Shown one piece after another: positions 7,280 to 15,076 of a stretch of 42,668 nt of DNA. Each line of letters begins with the position of its first letter. Within the stretch, counting starts at the first letter, position 1. Below the pieces are notes generated by a model. The model was not told the origin of the DNA and searched no databases. It was given only the letters and a program-made list of their open reading frames with translations. Source of the stretch: DATDYB01 sp036517115 (GTDB taxonomy: Bacteria > Patescibacteriota > Minisyncoccia > Phycocordibacterales > PALSA-1337); assembly GCA_036517115.1 (NCBI GenBank), contig DATDYB010000012.1, positions 1 to 42,668 on the forward strand, read 5' to 3'. The position numbers and the translations under genes were made by a program.

Positions 7280-7744
7280 ATGCAAGAATACGATAAAAAA
7301 TTTCTACTCGAGGCGATTGAGAAGTCCAAACAGTCCGCACAAAAAAAGGGATTTCCCGCAGGAGCAGTGCTGGTAGAGGACGATGTGGTGATTGGCTCAG
7401 GCATCAGTGTGGGAAATGTCGTGCATGATCCAACGAGCCATGGTGAAATAGCTGCTATCCGTGAAGCCTGTTTGAAAGCAAAAACCAACGATCTCTCAGG
7501 CGCGGTGTTGTATACCTCACTTCAACCGTGTGCTATGTGTTTTGCAGCGGCAATGTGGGCCGGTGTAGGAAAGATAGTCTACGCTTGCGGAGCGGAAAGA
7601 GTCTCCAGTGAGTACTACGGCGGCACCTATAACATCTCCAATCTTAATGAAGAACTCACTGATCCACTCGAGCTTATCCATGGAGCTGAATTAGAAACAG
7701 ATGCCTTGGATATTATAGAAGAGTGGGAAGCTTCAAGTGAATAG
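7280..7744 (+). CDS. zinc-dependent nucleoside/guanine deaminase family protein
   Basis: This 154-residue protein belongs to the cytidine/deoxycytidylate deaminase superfamily, which removes an amino group from a base through a zinc-bound water. The zinc and proton-shuttle motif is HGE (54-56), a variant of the usual HAE, and the second zinc motif is PCAMC (83-87). The C-terminal half (YACGAERVSSEYYGGTYN) is closer to GuaD-like guanine deaminases than to the tRNA editor TadA, but substrate cannot be fixed by eye. It begins two bases after doxX and lacks its own clear promoter. The HGE variant keeps the zinc histidine and catalytic glutamate, so the enzyme is probably active. Confidence 0.85.
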   Translation: MQEYDKKFLLEAIEKSKQSAQKKGFPAGAVLVEDDVVIGSGISVGNVVHDPTSHGEIAAIREACLKAKTNDLSGAVLYTSLQPCAMCFAAAMWAGVGKIVYACGAERVSSEYYGGTYNISNLNEELTDPLELIHGAELETDALDIIEEWEASSE

Positions 7745-7824
7745 CCTGGTAAGAGTAGGCGGGGAAAATGGTTGACAGATACATCATTTTGTGATACGTT
7801 TCCGTTCAGAAAGAACTTCACATT

Positions 7825-8463
7825 ATGAGATATAAAACACTTGTCGCAAGACATGCCACCCCGCTAAAAAAAGCGGGAGTTCTAAAAACGGTTTCCGACA
7901 TCGCTGCGTTACTTGATAACCCGCTCTTTGGATATCCGAAGGGAAAAAAGGTTGAGCGGTGTGCTTTACAAAGTGCCGCGAATATACGCGAAACAATGTA
8001 CCATGCGCTCTGTGTGCATATAACCGACGCGGGTGTCACCCTACCGCCTCTGGAACCGCAGTTCTACCTTTCAAAAATTAACGGTGAGATAAAGGAAGAG
8101 TATGTCAAGGAAGTAGAGCGGATCAAATCTCACGTCATCGGACAAATAGGTGATTCGGATGAAGCCTGTAAGGATCTAGTAGCTGTCCTTGAAATGTTTC
8201 CCGGCTGTTGTGGTTGGGACTCGATTAAGAAGAGTATGCTTGTGGCGAAACTCAACTCACTCCTCGTACCCGCGGGTTTCTTTCCCGTTCGTCCAGATTA
8301 CAGCAAAATAGAAAAAGTATCGGCGCAAACGTTGAAACCACCGGTGCATGTTGTTAGGATAGCTATCTTTGACGATGAGATCGACTCGATCGCCAAGACG
8401 GCGCTCGCGATGGCAGGATGGGAGCGGGTGGAAATAGTTCCGCTTCACTATCGCCGTCTCTAA
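7825..8463 (+). CDS. uncharacterised protein ending inside a receiver-like domain
   Basis: The 212-residue product starts MRYKTLVARHATPLKKAG; the RHA motif recalls histidine phosphatases, but the expected partner motifs are not visible, so I make no call for the N-terminal part. From about residue 172 (VVRIAIFDDEIDSIAKTALAMAG) the sequence looks like the start of a response-regulator receiver domain with its acidic DDE pocket. A TAA at 8461-8463 stops it after the second predicted strand, yet the same frame continues with the rest of the domain at 8494. The gene is therefore either cut by a nonsense mutation or read as two chains. A terminator is absent between the halves. Confidence 0.6.
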   Translation: MRYKTLVARHATPLKKAGVLKTVSDIAALLDNPLFGYPKGKKVERCALQSAANIRETMYHALCVHITDAGVTLPPLEPQFYLSKINGEIKEEYVKEVERIKSHVIGQIGDSDEACKDLVAVLEMFPGCCGWDSIKKSMLVAKLNSLLVPAGFFPVRPDYSKIEKVSAQTLKPPVHVVRIAIFDDEIDSIAKTALAMAGWERVEIVPLHYRRL

Positions 8464-8493
8464 AATCCTCGAGGCGACAAAGCCAAGGAACGT

Positions 8494-8751
8494 ATGGATA
8501 AAAGCGCGGAAGAAATTCTTGCCTTGAAACCAGATATCGTGCTTATGGATCAGGGTCTCATTGACTTCGACGGGTCTGACCTCGTCCGTTGTATTCGTAC
8601 GATGAGTTCAAAACAGCCGTATTATGTCGCAAATACCGGTGGCTCGGACAGAGAGCTCCGTAACGAGGGTGCGTTCACGAATTGCGACAAAGGTAAAAAC
8701 CTTGTGGGAGTCATGCAGGCAATTGAATGTTTAAAGGAAGGAAATGTATGA
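8494..8751 (+). CDS. C-terminal part of the split receiver-like domain
   Basis: The frame is the same as that of the gene ending at 8463, separated only by TAA and nine sense codons. The product continues a receiver fold: KPDIVLMDQGL carries the aspartate expected to be phosphorylated, and YYVANTGGSD supplies the Thr of the switch region. The ATG at 8494 has AAGGAA (8483-8488) in front, so translation could restart here. The stop (8749-8751) overlaps the next ATG as ATGA. As an isolated chain it would lack the acidic pocket, so it needs the upstream half, either by readthrough, by association, or in a repaired sequence. Confidence 0.55.
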   Translation: MDKSAEEILALKPDIVLMDQGLIDFDGSDLVRCIRTMSSKQPYYVANTGGSDRELRNEGAFTNCDKGKNLVGVMQAIECLKEGNV

Positions 8752-9125
8752 TCAGTGAAAATCTGTCGGCACTCAGTATTCTCTGTCAGGGATACCTCAT
8801 GGCCTTTGCAACGACGGGCAAACCAAGAAGCCAAAAGGTAAAAAAAGCACTTCAGAAAATGGGATGCACTGATATGTTGCTATCCAAGGTTACTTGTCCG
8901 AAGCCTGAAAAGATTGCTGAGACGCATTCTGTCGGATTCTGGCTTGAGCCATTTGAGTGCGAGATCCTCGAATTTGAACGAGCTCTGTGCAAGGAGCTTG
9001 GTATGCAAAGCTTGCCGCAGAACCATCCTCTCAAGCAACTGATTGTTTCGCTAGAAAAAGGGAGGGTTGAGGAAGCGGACGTTGTCGCAGAAGCTTACTT
9101 GTTTCTCGACAGAAAACTCACTTAA
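8748..9125 (+). CDS. hypothetical protein, 125 aa, coupled to the receiver gene
   Basis: The start at 8748 (MISENLSALSILCQGYLMAF) is chosen because AAAGGAAGG lies at the right distance and because its ATG overlaps the preceding stop (ATGA). An ATG further upstream in frame would lack a ribosome-binding site. The 125-residue product is mostly helical, with two cysteines near the middle (TDMLLSKVTCPKPEKI, FECEILEFERALCKELG), and has no domain I recognise. The tight coupling to the receiver-like frame suggests a partner or output protein for it. A clear terminator follows at 9147. Confidence 0.6.
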   Translation: MISENLSALSILCQGYLMAFATTGKPRSQKVKKALQKMGCTDMLLSKVTCPKPEKIAETHSVGFWLEPFECEILEFERALCKELGMQSLPQNHPLKQLIVSLEKGRVEEADVVAEAYLFLDRKLT

Positions 9126-9146
9126 GAGTAGTTTGTTCTTAGTTAC

Positions 9147-9173
9147 ACCGCAGGCACATCCTGCGGTTTTTTT
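9147..9173 (+). terminator. intrinsic terminator
   Basis: ACCGCAGG (9147-9154), loop CACAT, CCTGCGGT (9160-9167), T run. It closes the 7825-9125 transcript. Confidence 0.88.
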
Positions 9174-9229
9174 CTTTGACTTTTAATTGTTTTACGAGTA
9201 AAAAGAGGTTAGATCAAAGAAAGGACATC

Positions 9230-9709
9230 ATGAAAAATAGAATTGTAGCAGCGCAGGCCTCTTACATTATTCCACGAAGCCCTGAAGGAAGAATTCTCGT
9301 CGGTCGACGGTGCAACACTGGGTACATGGATGGTGTGTGGCAGGTGTTTGCGGGGCATGTCGAGATTGGTGAAATGCCGATCGGTGCGATGGTTCGTGAG
9401 GCTTTTGAAGAGCTGGGAATCACAGTAAGTGATGAAACCCTTACGTTGCTTCATGTCTCTTGCAGACCTAGGCATGACGAAACAGGTAACCGAGTTGATT
9501 TTTATTTCGAAGCACGCGGGTGGGAAGGATATGTCATGAACAAAGAGCCCGCAAAATGCAGTGAAATGGCATGGGTCTACTCCAATCAACTGCCTGAGCC
9601 TTTTACTCCGCATGTACGGTACGCGTTGGATTGCATTAGTCGTGGAATATTCTACTCCGAACTCACACTTGAGTGGATGAAACAGCAGCCGCTCTATGGT
9701 TTGGAATAG
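9230..9709 (+). CDS. Nudix hydrolase
   Basis: The product (159 residues from the ATG at 9230) carries a complete Nudix box at residues 42-64, GHVEIGEMPIGAMVREAFEE then LGI, matching G-x5-E-x7-REUXEEXGU. Such enzymes hydrolyse nucleoside diphosphates linked to another group, often to clean up damaged nucleotides; the substrate is not evident. The start at 9230 is favoured over a longer frame from 9176 because AGAAAGGAC precedes it and the earlier region overlaps the terminator tail and a TTGACT box (9176-9181). The C-terminal part (VDFYFEARGWEGYVMNKEPAKCSEMAWV) is a typical Nudix strand-turn region. Confidence 0.88.
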   Translation: MKNRIVAAQASYIIPRSPEGRILVGRRCNTGYMDGVWQVFAGHVEIGEMPIGAMVREAFEELGITVSDETLTLLHVSCRPRHDETGNRVDFYFEARGWEGYVMNKEPAKCSEMAWVYSNQLPEPFTPHVRYALDCISRGIFYSELTLEWMKQQPLYGLE

Positions 9710-9716
9710 CGAACTC

Positions 9717-9748
9717 AAATGTTACGATATATCGTAACATTTTTTATA
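9717..9748. terminator. bidirectional terminator, 26-base perfect palindrome
   Basis: Bases 9717-9742 form a perfect palindrome (arms AAATGTTACGATA and TATCGTAACATTT) with T runs on both strands. It separates the convergent Nudix (stop 9709) and HI0933-family (stop 9749) genes. Confidence 0.82.
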
Positions 9749-11020
9749 TTATTTAAGGGGTACTGAATTTCCCGCAACGAAACCGGTGGTCCAGCAGAGC
9801 TGAAGACTGTAGCCGCCGGAGGGTCTGTCGATATTTAGTACATCACCAACGAGATACAAATTGGGAACAATGCGAGAGCGCATGGTTTTGAAATCAATCT
9901 CGTCGAGCTTCACACCTCCGGAAGTTATGATAGCTTTTTCAACACCGAGAAGACCTTTGACATTAAGAGAAATATTTTTAAGGAGTGCGATTAGCGTCAT
10001 ACGCTCTTCGCGGGTAATGCTATTGCTCCATGTTTCGGGATCAATACCTGAAAGCTCGATGATCGCGGGACAAAGTGCGGGAGTAATTAAATTGCCTAAA
10101 CTGTTTTTGAATTTCTTATTACTATGTTCCTTGAATAGGTCCTGAAGCTCCTGGTTAAGCATGCCGTGGTCGAGGGTAGGAAAAAGGTCGAGCGAGATTT
10201 TCACCTCTCCGTATTTCAAAAGCTCGCTCACCTCGCCGCTTAGGTTAAGGATGGTCGGACCGCTGACGCCAACGTGGGTAAAAAGGATCTTTCCAGCTAC
10301 TGAGGACTGCTTCACGTCGTTTTGAAACAGAGAGATCTTAATGTTCTGGAGAGATACACCCGCCAGTCTTTTTACCCATTCGTCCCGTAGGGTAAGCGGC
10401 ACAAGCGAAGCCTGGGGCTCGGCGACGGTGTGGCCAAGGGAGCGGAGCCGCTGGAAGCCCTCGCCGGTCGAGCCTGTTTCAGGGTGGGACTTGCCGCCGG
10501 TAGCAAGAATGAACGAACGCGCACGGATCTCTTTTTTGTTTTTTAGAATAACGGCCGTGATCTCCGCTCTCTCTTTTTTAAAGCCCGTCACCTCGGTTTT
10601 AGACAAGATCGTTACGTCGCCCTTTTTAATGTACTCAACCAACACCTTCCACACCGACTCTGCTTTGTTAGTTGCCGGGAAGACACGTTTTTCGGCTTCT
10701 TCTTTTGTCTCCATCAATCGGCCGTGAAAGAAATCTAATGTCTCTTTGACACTCCACTGCGAAAAGGCTGAAAAAAGATATTTATTGTTTTCTTTGAATT
10801 TATCTAAGAGCTTCCGCGTGTCGAGCTCTGCGTTCGTAACATTGCACCTACCACCTCCAGTGATAAGAAGTTTTTTACCAAGTATCGGATTTTTTTCAAG
10901 AAGAATTACTTTAGCACCTCGCTCTGCCGCTCGTCCGGCTGCCATCATGCCTGCTGGGCCCCCGCCAATCACAGCGACGTCCCAGAGAGTATCCTCAGGT
11001 TTCCTAATCTCTGTATGCAT
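9749..11020 (-). CDS. HI0933/YhiN-family FAD-dependent oxidoreductase
   Basis: The 423-residue product has an N-terminal dinucleotide-binding motif, AVIGGGPAGMMAAGRAAERG (about 16-35), then the family marker LLITGGGRCNVTN and a C-terminal FAD-contact block VGDVLNIDRPSGGYSLQLCW. This is the HI0933/YhiN (BaiN-like) flavoprotein family; its physiological reaction is poorly defined. The length is typical. On the minus strand TAGGAT (11027-11032), extended as TG-T-TAGGAT, lies six bases before the ATG, so the gene is probably leaderless and the start is well supported. It runs convergently with the Nudix gene and divergently from the sugar dehydrogenase. Confidence 0.9.
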   Translation of the reverse strand: MHTEIRKPEDTLWDVAVIGGGPAGMMAAGRAAERGAKVILLEKNPILGKKLLITGGGRCNVTNAELDTRKLLDKFKENNKYLFSAFSQWSVKETLDFFHGRLMETKEEAEKRVFPATNKAESVWKVLVEYIKKGDVTILSKTEVTGFKKERAEITAVILKNKKEIRARSFILATGGKSHPETGSTGEGFQRLRSLGHTVAEPQASLVPLTLRDEWVKRLAGVSLQNIKISLFQNDVKQSSVAGKILFTHVGVSGPTILNLSGEVSELLKYGEVKISLDLFPTLDHGMLNQELQDLFKEHSNKKFKNSLGNLITPALCPAIIELSGIDPETWSNSITREERMTLIALLKNISLNVKGLLGVEKAIITSGGVKLDEIDFKTMRSRIVPNLYLVGDVLNIDRPSGGYSLQLCWTTGFVAGNSVPLK

Positions 11021-11060
11021 GGTGCTATCCTAACACAGCACGGCAATTTTACGATTTTGA

Positions 11061-11066
11061 TATAAT
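11061..11066 (+). promoter_or_regulatory. -10 box of the sugar dehydrogenase gene
   Basis: TATAAT (extended as TG-A-TATAAT) ends six bases before the ATG at 11073, with no Shine-Dalgarno motif. Leaderless transcription is likely. Confidence 0.65.
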
Positions 11067-11072
11067 AAATAT

Positions 11073-12233
11073 ATGAAAAATATTTTTGCGTTGGCTGTGG
11101 CAGTGGTAGCAGTTTCTGGATTCCTAGTGTGGCGTAGTGGCAACCCTCGACCAGTGATGGACTCCCGTATTGAAACGCCTGCTGCAATTAACAATAATAC
11201 ACAGTCCTCGGCTACCAGTACTCCTGTAGATACAAAAAACCCACAGATAATTGCGAGTAATCTTGATACTCCATGGAACATTGTCTTTATGCCCAGTGGC
11301 GACATGATGGTGACGGAACGGCCGGGGACTCTTCGAGTGATCGGTAAAAAACCAGTCTCGATAAAAGTAGAGGGTGTGGTGGAGAAAGGCGAGGGTGGGC
11401 TTTTGGGTCTCGCGCTTGACCCAGACTTTTCTTCTAACAGCCTTTTGTATCTTTACTTCACTACAGTGAAAGGAAGCAATGTTATCAATCGGGTAGTGCG
11501 CTATGTATATAGCGAAACGTGGCTCGCGGATCCGGTCATTTTAATTGATGACATTCCGGGTGGTAGTAATCATAACGGTGGAAGATTAGCGTTTGGTCCG
11601 GACAAGCTTCTCTATATCACTACAGGAGAAGCCGGCAACGAAGATATCGCACAGGATATTAATTCTCTCGGGGGAAAAATTTTACGAATAAAAGATGACG
11701 GCTCGATTCCTTTCGATAATCCGTTTGTCGCTAAAGGAGGACGTGCGGCAAAAGTGTATTCATACGGACATCGAAATCCACAGGGGCTGGCATGGGATTC
11801 AAATGGAAATCTATGGGCGACCGAGCACGGTCGCTCGGGAGTGACCTCAGGTTTTGATGAAGTTAATCTTGTTGTGAAGGGGGCGAATTATGGTTGGCCC
11901 ACTATTCAGGGTAGTGAAAGTAAAGAGGGAATGAGCACGCCAGCAGTGCACTCGGGGGCGACAACAACCTGGGCGCCATCGGGTATCGCCTATCTCGACG
12001 GTTCGCTGTATTTTGCCGGCTTTCGTGGTCAGGCTCTGTATAAAGTTTCCGTTAGTTCTGGGAAGCTTGGTGTGCCGAAAGAATATTTTAAAAATCAATA
12101 CGGGCGGTTACGAGCTGTGAGCGCCGGACCTGATGGTCTGCTGTATATCTCCACCTCAAACCGTGACGGCCGTGGGAGCGTCAAAACCGGTGATGACAAG
12201 GTTATCGCAGTCGATCCTATGACACTACGATAG
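11073..12233 (+). CDS. PQQ-type sugar (aldose) dehydrogenase, secreted
   Basis: The 386-residue product starts with a signal peptide or membrane anchor (MKNIFALAVAVVAVSGFLVW), then a Ser/Thr-rich linker. From about residue 60 the six-bladed beta-propeller of the glucose/sorbosone dehydrogenase family begins: NLDTPWNIVFMPSGDMMVTERPG, EGGLLGLALDPDF, HNGGRLAFGPD, YSYGHRNPQGLAW and EHGRSG, the last two including residues that contact PQQ in this family. Members oxidise aldose sugars outside the cell. No PQQ synthesis genes are in the window, and CPR cells usually lack them, so cofactor would have to come from outside, or the protein may be a carbohydrate-binding propeller. Length and motifs are intact. 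Confidence 0.88.
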   Translation: MKNIFALAVAVVAVSGFLVWRSGNPRPVMDSRIETPAAINNNTQSSATSTPVDTKNPQIIASNLDTPWNIVFMPSGDMMVTERPGTLRVIGKKPVSIKVEGVVEKGEGGLLGLALDPDFSSNSLLYLYFTTVKGSNVINRVVRYVYSETWLADPVILIDDIPGGSNHNGGRLAFGPDKLLYITTGEAGNEDIAQDINSLGGKILRIKDDGSIPFDNPFVAKGGRAAKVYSYGHRNPQGLAWDSNGNLWATEHGRSGVTSGFDEVNLVVKGANYGWPTIQGSESKEGMSTPAVHSGATTTWAPSGIAYLDGSLYFAGFRGQALYKVSVSSGKLGVPKEYFKNQYGRLRAVSAGPDGLLYISTSNRDGRGSVKTGDDKVIAVDPMTLR

Positions 12234-12238
12234 TTTCT

Positions 12239-12285
12239 ACTTGGAGGTTCTTCTTCCAAGTAACTTGGAAGAAGAACCTCCAAGT
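12239..12285. repeat. 47-base perfect palindrome (23-base arms)
   Basis: Arms 12239-12261 and 12263-12285 are exact reverse complements with a one-base centre (A12262). The arms begin ACTTGGAGG and end TTCCAAGT. It starts five bases after the sugar dehydrogenase stop but lacks a T run. It could fold into a very stable 3' end or form a cruciform. Confidence 0.8.
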
Positions 12286-12299
12286 GAGCAGTCACTACT

Positions 12300-12322
12300 A
12301 CTTAGAGGCCTTGCCTCTAAGT
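12300..12322. repeat. second palindrome, 10-base arms
   Basis: ACTTAGAGGC (12300-12309), loop CTT, GCCTCTAAGT (12313-12322). The outer bases ACTTxGAGG/CCTCxAAGT echo the 12239 palindrome, so the two form a tandem pair of related inverted repeats. Confidence 0.7.
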
Positions 12323-12388
12323 GTGGACCATTGCATGAAATAGTGGGTGTGGTAGACTATCTGCAGACATGATCGACCATCATTAATA

Positions 12389-12476
12389 GGCAGTTTTCAA
12401 GGATGAATTCCCTGCTTCATTCTTGGATTACGCCAACTGCCAGCCCCACGTTTCCCGACAAAACGTGGGGCGTTTT
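12389..12476 (+). ncRNA. candidate structured RNA ending in a terminator
   Basis: GGCAGTT (12389-12395) pairs with AACTGCC (12435-12441), enclosing CAAGGATGAA (12398-12407) paired with TTCATTCTTG (12416-12425, one G-U). Right after comes an intrinsic terminator: CCCCACGTTT (12444-12453), a seven-base loop, AAACGTGGGG (12461-12470), then CGTTTT. No ORF is present. It lies between the sugar dehydrogenase and helicase genes and could be a small RNA or a structured 3' end. Confidence 0.5.
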
Positions 12477-12493
12477 AATGATCTCCACATATC

Positions 12494-12522
12494 TTGACAA
12501 CTTTACACATTTTGTGTATTAT
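12494..12522 (+). promoter_or_regulatory. promoter TTGACA-N17-TATTAT of the helicase gene
   Basis: TTGACA (12494-12499), 17-base spacer, TATTAT (12517-12522). The start near 12529 leaves a leader of about 93 bases before the helicase ATG, long enough for post-transcriptional control as known for cold-induced helicase mRNAs. Confidence 0.8.
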
Positions 12523-12621
12523 TATGTAGTAAGTAGATTCTCATACAGATTGTAAGGACAGCGATTTAATCGTCTTTTATCAATCTCCAGAGACCATTAA
12601 AACCTTACAAATCCTAAAATT

Positions 12622-13824
12622 ATGTATACACCAAAATTTCAACACAAACCCTTCTCCGGAAGGAGTCGTTTTCAGTCTCGAGGCCGCGCACCTGTGCGTG
12701 GCCGTGGCAACGCATCTCGAGGTGAACGTATCGATGTTTCCCGCTTTATAAAAAAGGCGGTTATCACCGAACAAGTCGAACATTTCGTTCCTGAGCATGC
12801 CTTCACTGATTTTGCTATTAACGAAAAATTAAAAGGCGCTATCAAGACTCGCGGGTATGTGACGCCAACACCGATCCAAGATCGAACTATTCCGCACATT
12901 CTGCGGGGTTCTGATGTGGTGGGTATTGCAAACACTGGTACGGGAAAAACCGGTGCCTTTCTCATTCCACTTATCAACAAAGTAATGGCTGCTCCTCGTG
13001 AGCAGGTGCTTATCATTGTGCCGACCCGAGAGCTTGCTATTCAGATTGACAGTGAACTCAAGGCGCTTACAACTGGGCTTAAAATCTTTTCCGTGTGCTG
13101 CGTGGGTGGCATGCCAATAGGCCGGCAGATTTCGCAATTGCGTTATCAATACAACTTTATTATCGGAACACCAGGTCGTCTTAAAGACCTTGTGGAACAG
13201 AAGAAGATTTTTCTTAACGAGTTTCGTACTATCGTCCTTGACGAAGCGGATCGAATGCTTGATATGGGGTTCGTCAACGACATGCGGTATGTTATGACGC
13301 GCATGCAGCCTAACCGCCATACGCTCTTTTTCTCAGCGACCTTGTCGCGGGAAATTGAGGCACTCATTGGAGAATTTCTCCGAGAGCCCGTTCGGATTTC
13401 AGTGAAGACACAGGACACTGCTAAAAACGTAGATCAAGACGTGGTGCGAGTTAGTGGCGGGTCTAAAGTAGAAGTACTGCACAAACTATTGTCACAAAAC
13501 GACTTTACAAAAGTACTCATCTTTGGACGCACCAAGCATGGTGTTGAAAAGCTTTCTCGAATTCTTTCAGAAAAGGGAATCAAGGCAGAGTCTATCCATG
13601 GGAACAAGAACCATTCACGTCGACAGAAAGCACTTTCATTGTTTAAGGACAACCATGTGCAGGTGCTGGTTGCAACCGACGTCGCAGCACGAGGACTTGA
13701 TATTGCTGACGTGAGTCATGTTATTAACTTCGATGTTCCCGCAACTTATGATGATTATGTGCATCGCATTGGTCGAACGGGACGAGGTAACAAAAAGGGC
13801 AAAGCCCTTACCTTCATCGAGTAA
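12622..13824 (+). CDS. DEAD-box ATP-dependent RNA helicase
   Basis: All superfamily 2 helicase motifs are seen in the 400 residues: Q motif TPTPIQ (81-86), motif I ANTGTGKT (103-110), Ia PTRELA (134-139), GTPGR (182-186), DEAD (207-210), SAT (238-240), ATDVAARGLD and HRIGRTGR near the C-terminus. It unwinds short RNA duplexes in ribosome assembly or mRNA decay. Motif I has Asn where Ala-Gln-Thr or Ala-Thr is usual. Unusually the basic RG-rich tract (residues 11-40, SRFQSRGRAPVRGRGNASRG) is at the N-terminus, while many RhlE/DeaD proteins carry it at the C-terminus. The gene has its own promoter and a 93-base leader. The ortholog name (rhlE, deaD, cshA) cannot be decided. Confidence 0.95.
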   Translation: MYTPKFQHKPFSGRSRFQSRGRAPVRGRGNASRGERIDVSRFIKKAVITEQVEHFVPEHAFTDFAINEKLKGAIKTRGYVTPTPIQDRTIPHILRGSDVVGIANTGTGKTGAFLIPLINKVMAAPREQVLIIVPTRELAIQIDSELKALTTGLKIFSVCCVGGMPIGRQISQLRYQYNFIIGTPGRLKDLVEQKKIFLNEFRTIVLDEADRMLDMGFVNDMRYVMTRMQPNRHTLFFSATLSREIEALIGEFLREPVRISVKTQDTAKNVDQDVVRVSGGSKVEVLHKLLSQNDFTKVLIFGRTKHGVEKLSRILSEKGIKAESIHGNKNHSRRQKALSLFKDNHVQVLVATDVAARGLDIADVSHVINFDVPATYDDYVHRIGRTGRGNKKGKALTFIE

Positions 13825-13851
13825 GTAGTACTAAGAAGTACCGTTACATAT

Positions 13852-14097
13852 ATGAAAGTAATAAAACAAGGAGCATACATAAAAAATCAGGCAGTGAGAA
13901 CTTCAGTAAAGAAGTCCTCTTTCCCTGTATCTAACGGGCTCGCTCATGTACATAAGCATTCAAAGTCGCACACTGTTGGTAAGTGGGTTTTCAAACAAAC
14001 TAAAGCTGAAATTTTGATCTGTACGTGTGGTAATAAATACATTAAGACTCGCCTGAATCAAAAGCTATGCGTCCGATGCATTAACGGACGGGTATAA
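13852..14097 (+). CDS. small zinc-ribbon-like hypothetical protein, 81 aa
   Basis: The 81-residue product has a basic, histidine-rich N-terminal half (HVHKHSKSHTVGKW) and a C-terminal CTCGNKYIKTRLNQKLCVRC with a CxC...CxxC arrangement that could bind zinc. It starts 27 bases after the helicase stop and ends just before a strong terminator, so it probably shares the helicase transcript. Its size, charge and cysteine pairs suggest a nucleic-acid-binding protein, in keeping with the helicase, but this is inference. No known family is recognised. Confidence 0.65.
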   Translation: MKVIKQGAYIKNQAVRTSVKKSSFPVSNGLAHVHKHSKSHTVGKWVFKQTKAEILICTCGNKYIKTRLNQKLCVRCINGRV

Positions 14098-14100
14098 AAC

Positions 14101-14144
14101 AAAAAGCGCCTGATTTTTGGACAACAAAAATCAGGCGCTTTTTT
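14101..14144. terminator. bidirectional intrinsic terminator
   Basis: AAAAAGCGCCTGATTTTT (14101-14118) pairs with AAAAATCAGGCGCTTTTT (14126-14143). T runs exist on both strands, so it ends the 13852 gene and the convergent protease gene (stop 14146). Confidence 0.9.
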
Positions 14145-14145
14145 G

Positions 14146-15054
14146 TTACAAACTAAGTTTAAGAGGTGATTCCTTGAGTACAGTTTTAACTCTATTAATG
14201 GGAATAGAGAAGCTGATACTGTTAGAGCCTACAGCGGTGGCGACATTGATGCCGATGACGTTGCCGTCGGTATCGATAAGCGGCCCACCTGAATTGCCCC
14301 GGTTGATCGCGGCGTCCGTCTGAATCACATCTTTTAATGTTACGAGGGAGCCGTCTCTGGCTTCTGCGTCGATGGTTCTGTTGAGGCCTGAGATAACCCC
14401 AACAGACGCGGAATTTTCAAATTTACCAAGAGCGTTGCCGATAGCAATGACGGACTGGCCGATGCGGATAGTGCTCGAGTTCCCGAGTTTGGCGATTTTG
14501 TATCCGCCGCCTTCGACGTTCAAGATGGCGATGTCGCTTTCTTCGTCCTGAAAAATGATATAGACGGGAATTTTGTCCCCATTATCAAGTAGGATTAGAT
14601 AGGTCGCATTAGCGTCACTGATCACATGCCGGTTGGTGAGGAGATATCCGTCCTTGGTAACGAAAAAGCCTGTGCCTGCGCCCGACTCAACCTCGTCGCG
14701 TTTTTTGATGATAGAAACGACCGCGGGCGCCACGTTGTCGAGCGCGCTCGTTATCACTTCGTCCTGGGATTTTGGCTTCACTTGGGGCCGATCCTCAATT
14801 GCTTTGACACTTTTCGCCACTGCGGCGCTGTTTCCCGATAGATTGGCAACTTCTGCTTGGAGCTCTGCAATCTGTTTCCACAGTTCACTTCTTGTTAAGA
14901 GCTCTTCGGTTTCTTTCCGTATCAGTTCGTTTTTAAGTAACGCAATGTCGACACTGTTGTTTCGGAGTGTAAGCGCAATAAGGAAGGCCGCCGTTGCAAC
15001 GAGGACGAAAAACAATGCAATAAGGCCCATGTTTAGGATTCTTTTCCTTGTCAT
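14146..15054 (-). CDS. membrane-anchored trypsin-like serine protease (HtrA-type, no PDZ)
   Basis: The 302-residue product has one N-terminal membrane helix (about 8-30), a charged coiled-coil stretch (35-90), and a chymotrypsin-fold protease domain. The catalytic triad is visible: H143 in TNRHVI, D174 in ESDIAIL and S255 in GNSGGPL. The protease domain is that of the HtrA/DegP family (S1C), which degrades misfolded proteins outside the membrane. The chain ends right after the protease domain, so the C-terminal PDZ domains of classical HtrA are missing; the N-terminal coiled coil may help oligomerisation instead. The start is supported by a minus-strand TATCAT six bases upstream (15061-15066), part of a divergent overlapping promoter. 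Confidence 0.9.
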   Translation of the reverse strand: MTRKRILNMGLIALFFVLVATAAFLIALTLRNNSVDIALLKNELIRKETEELLTRSELWKQIAELQAEVANLSGNSAAVAKSVKAIEDRPQVKPKSQDEVITSALDNVAPAVVSIIKKRDEVESGAGTGFFVTKDGYLLTNRHVISDANATYLILLDNGDKIPVYIIFQDEESDIAILNVEGGGYKIAKLGNSSTIRIGQSVIAIGNALGKFENSASVGVISGLNRTIDAEARDGSLVTLKDVIQTDAAINRGNSGGPLIDTDGNVIGINVATAVGSNSISFSIPINRVKTVLKESPLKLSL

Positions 15055-15060
15055 AGGCCC

Positions 15061-15070
15061 ATGATATCAT
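15061..15070. promoter_or_regulatory. palindromic divergent -10 element ATGATATCAT
   Basis: The ten-base palindrome offers TATCAT on both strands. On the minus strand it ends six bases before the protease ATG (15054), and on the plus strand (15065-15070) six bases before the ATG at 15077. Both genes appear leaderless and would compete for polymerase. Confidence 0.6.
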
Positions 15071-15076
15071 AGGTAT

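Noticed and set aside
8461..8463. Stop-codon recoding in this organism
   Set aside because: The codon is TAA, and TAA, TAG and TGA all end other intact genes here, so the standard code applies.
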